The notes under the pieces are model-generated. The model saw nothing but the letters and a program-made list of their open reading frames with translations. It searched no databases and was not told the DNA's origin. This document shows, piece after piece, positions 62,468 through 64,000 of a DNA stretch of 64,000 nucleotides; the stretch's first letter is position 1; every line of letters begins with the position of its first letter. The stretch is from the NCBI GenBank assembly GCA_023390245.1, contig JAEWDF010000080.1, positions 1 to 64,000 of the forward strand. The letters are read 5' to 3'. This stretch comes from Pseudomonadota bacterium. GTDB lineage: Bacteria > Pseudomonadota > Alphaproteobacteria > Caulobacterales > Caulobacteraceae. Both the position numbers and the translations under genes were made by a program.

Positions 62468-63958
62468 ATGAGCATCGACGGCCCCATTCGCCCCCTCGCC
62501 CGCAATCCGCGCGGTTTCGCCGACAAGCGCGGGCGCGACCTGACCGCAGAGCGGCGGATCGTGCGCCAGGTGTCGGAGGTCTATGAGCGCTGGGGCTTCG
62601 AGCCGCTGGAGACGCCGGCCTTCGAATACGCCGACGCGCTTGGCAAGTTCCTGCCCGACGCCGACCGCCCCAACGAAGGCGTCTTCGCGCTCCAGGACGA
62701 CGCCGGGTCGGACGAGCCGGGCGACTGGATGGCGCTGCGCTACGACCACACCGCGCCTCTGGCCCGGTTCGCGGCCCAGACATGGGAGACCCTGCCCAAG
62801 CCGTTCCGCCGCTACGCCTACGGCCCGGTGTGGCGGAACGAGAAGCCCGGCCCCGGCCGCTTTCGCGAATTCTGGCAGTGCGACGCCGACACCGTCGGCT
62901 CCGACCGGCCCGAGGCCGACGCCGAGATCATCGCCATGGCCTGCGAAGGCCTCCGCGCCGCGGGGCTGGTGCAGGGCCAGGCGCAGATCCGCGTGTCGAA
63001 TCGCAAGCTGTTCGACGGCCTATTCGACGCCGGCGGCGTGACCGAGGCGGGCCAGCGGCTGACGGCTCTGCGCGCCATCGACAAGTTCGACCGCCTGGGC
63101 TGGGAGGGCGTGCAGGCCCTGCTGGGCGAGGGGCGGCTGGACGAGTCCGGCGACTACACCAAGGGCGCGAACCTGCCCGCCAGGGTCACGGCCGCCATCG
63201 AGGCCTTCCTGGCCTCGGCCAATACGCCCGGCCTTAGCCGCGCCGAGACGCTGCAGGCCGTCGCTCGCTCGGGCGACCTAGGCGCGGCGGGCGAGGCGGC
63301 GCTGACGGAGCTGGCCGCCATCGACCGGGCCCTGAACGCCATGTCGGTGGGCCAGGCGGCCGTGACGTTCGACCCGACCATCGTGCGCGGCCTGGAATAC
63401 TACACCGGCGCGGTGTTCGAGGCCGAGCTGCTGCTGGAGACCGCCGACGACAAGGGCCGCCCGGTCCGCTTCGGCTCGATCGGCGGCGGCGGCCGTTACG
63501 ACGACCTGGTCGCCCGGTTCACCGGGGCCAGCACCCCCGCGACCGGCTTCTCCTTCGGCGTGTCGCGCCTGGCCTCGGCCCTGCGCGCCGCCGGACGCGG
63601 GGCCGAGGACGCGGTGCGCGGCCCGGTCGTGGTCATCGTCTTCTCCGAGGACGACATGGCGCACTATCTGTCGGCCGTCGCCGAGCTGCGCGCCGCCGGG
63701 ATCGCCGCCGAGCTCTACCTGGGCCGCGCGGGCATGAAGGCCCAGATGAAATACGCCGACCGGCGCGGCGCCCCCGCCGCCGTCATCCTGGGCGGGGACG
63801 AGATCGCCGCCGGCGAGGTCACCATCAAGGATCTGGACGCCGGCCGCGCCGCCGCCGCTGGCATCGCCGATAACGAAGCGTGGAAGGCGGAGCGCCCGGG
63901 CCAGGTCAAGCTGCCCCGCGACCAGCTGGTTTCCGCCATACGCCGCATTATCGAATAA
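62468..63958 (+). CDS. hisS: Histidyl-tRNA synthetase
   Basis: 496 residues. Class II motif 1 region LETPAFEYADAL, motif 2 FRRYAYGPVWRNEKPGPGRFREFWQCDAD in part, histidine-binding VRGLEYYTGAVFEAEL, GSIGGGGRYDDLV, motif 3 GFSFGVSRLASAL, and the anticodon-binding C-terminus. Length is normal for alphaproteobacteria. The last 42 bp of the window show nothing further. Confidence 0.95.
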   Translation: MSIDGPIRPLARNPRGFADKRGRDLTAERRIVRQVSEVYERWGFEPLETPAFEYADALGKFLPDADRPNEGVFALQDDAGSDEPGDWMALRYDHTAPLARFAAQTWETLPKPFRRYAYGPVWRNEKPGPGRFREFWQCDADTVGSDRPEADAEIIAMACEGLRAAGLVQGQAQIRVSNRKLFDGLFDAGGVTEAGQRLTALRAIDKFDRLGWEGVQALLGEGRLDESGDYTKGANLPARVTAAIEAFLASANTPGLSRAETLQAVARSGDLGAAGEAALTELAAIDRALNAMSVGQAAVTFDPTIVRGLEYYTGAVFEAELLLETADDKGRPVRFGSIGGGGRYDDLVARFTGASTPATGFSFGVSRLASALRAAGRGAEDAVRGPVVVIVFSEDDMAHYLSAVAELRAAGIAAELYLGRAGMKAQMKYADRRGAPAAVILGGDEIAAGEVTIKDLDAGRAAAAGIADNEAWKAERPGQVKLPRDQLVSAIRRIIE

Positions 63959-64000
63959 CCTTCGATAAAATCAGGGGCCCAGGATCGGTTATCAGCGATA

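Overview
The window is high-GC chromosomal DNA from an alphaproteobacterium, most likely Caulobacterales and probably Brevundimonas. That call rests on the priA/fsa/DUF484/xerC neighbourhood, an aerobic CobT, the FabA/FabB pair, the intergenic repeat style and the family types seen; it comes from reading, not from a search.

Layout. 1-4927: housekeeping genes (priA start, fsa, DUF484, xerC) and small envelope or hypothetical genes. 4945-14357: a mobile region inserted at the 3' end of a tRNA-Ala(CGC) gene. Three copies of the tRNA end (4945, 7792, 14336) split it into two tandem islands. The left one is decayed: a broken integrase, and a GIY-YIG gene cut in two by an inversion. The right one looks intact: tyrosine integrase, serine recombinase, XRE regulator, and a DNA methyltransferase overlapping a probable restriction endonuclease. 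14578-20589: YggT, 3-hydroxyacyl-CoA dehydrogenase, membrane proteins, CobT and a phytase-like lipoprotein. 20593-24602: a trehalose operon, otsB - GH15 - otsA, on the minus strand.

24768-51889 is a large surface-polysaccharide locus. It has kdsD, a fused CDP-ribitol synthase (Bcs1/Acs1 type), two TagB/TagF-like polyol-phosphate transferases, a TagD-like glycerol-3-phosphate cytidylyltransferase, a LicD/fukutin-type protein, GT2 and GT4 glycosyltransferases, several methyltransferase-like proteins, a GSCFA/SGNH pair, wecB/wecC for UDP-ManNAcA, a heparinase-type lyase and the ABC exporter kpsM-kpsT-kpsE-kpsD. Together they suggest an exported, polyol-phosphate (teichoic-acid-like) capsule. Part of it (25.8-33.5 kb) is visibly richer in A/T than its neighbours and carries a degenerate IS3-type element, so it was probably acquired horizontally.

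51889-63958 is housekeeping again: thioesterase, def, fmt, truA, fabB, fabA, an SH3 protein, a 2-hydroxyacid dehydrogenase, moeB-like, two tandem BLUF-domain genes (the second lacks the photoactive tyrosine), hslV, a serine hydrolase and hisS. No rRNA or CRISPR array is visible.
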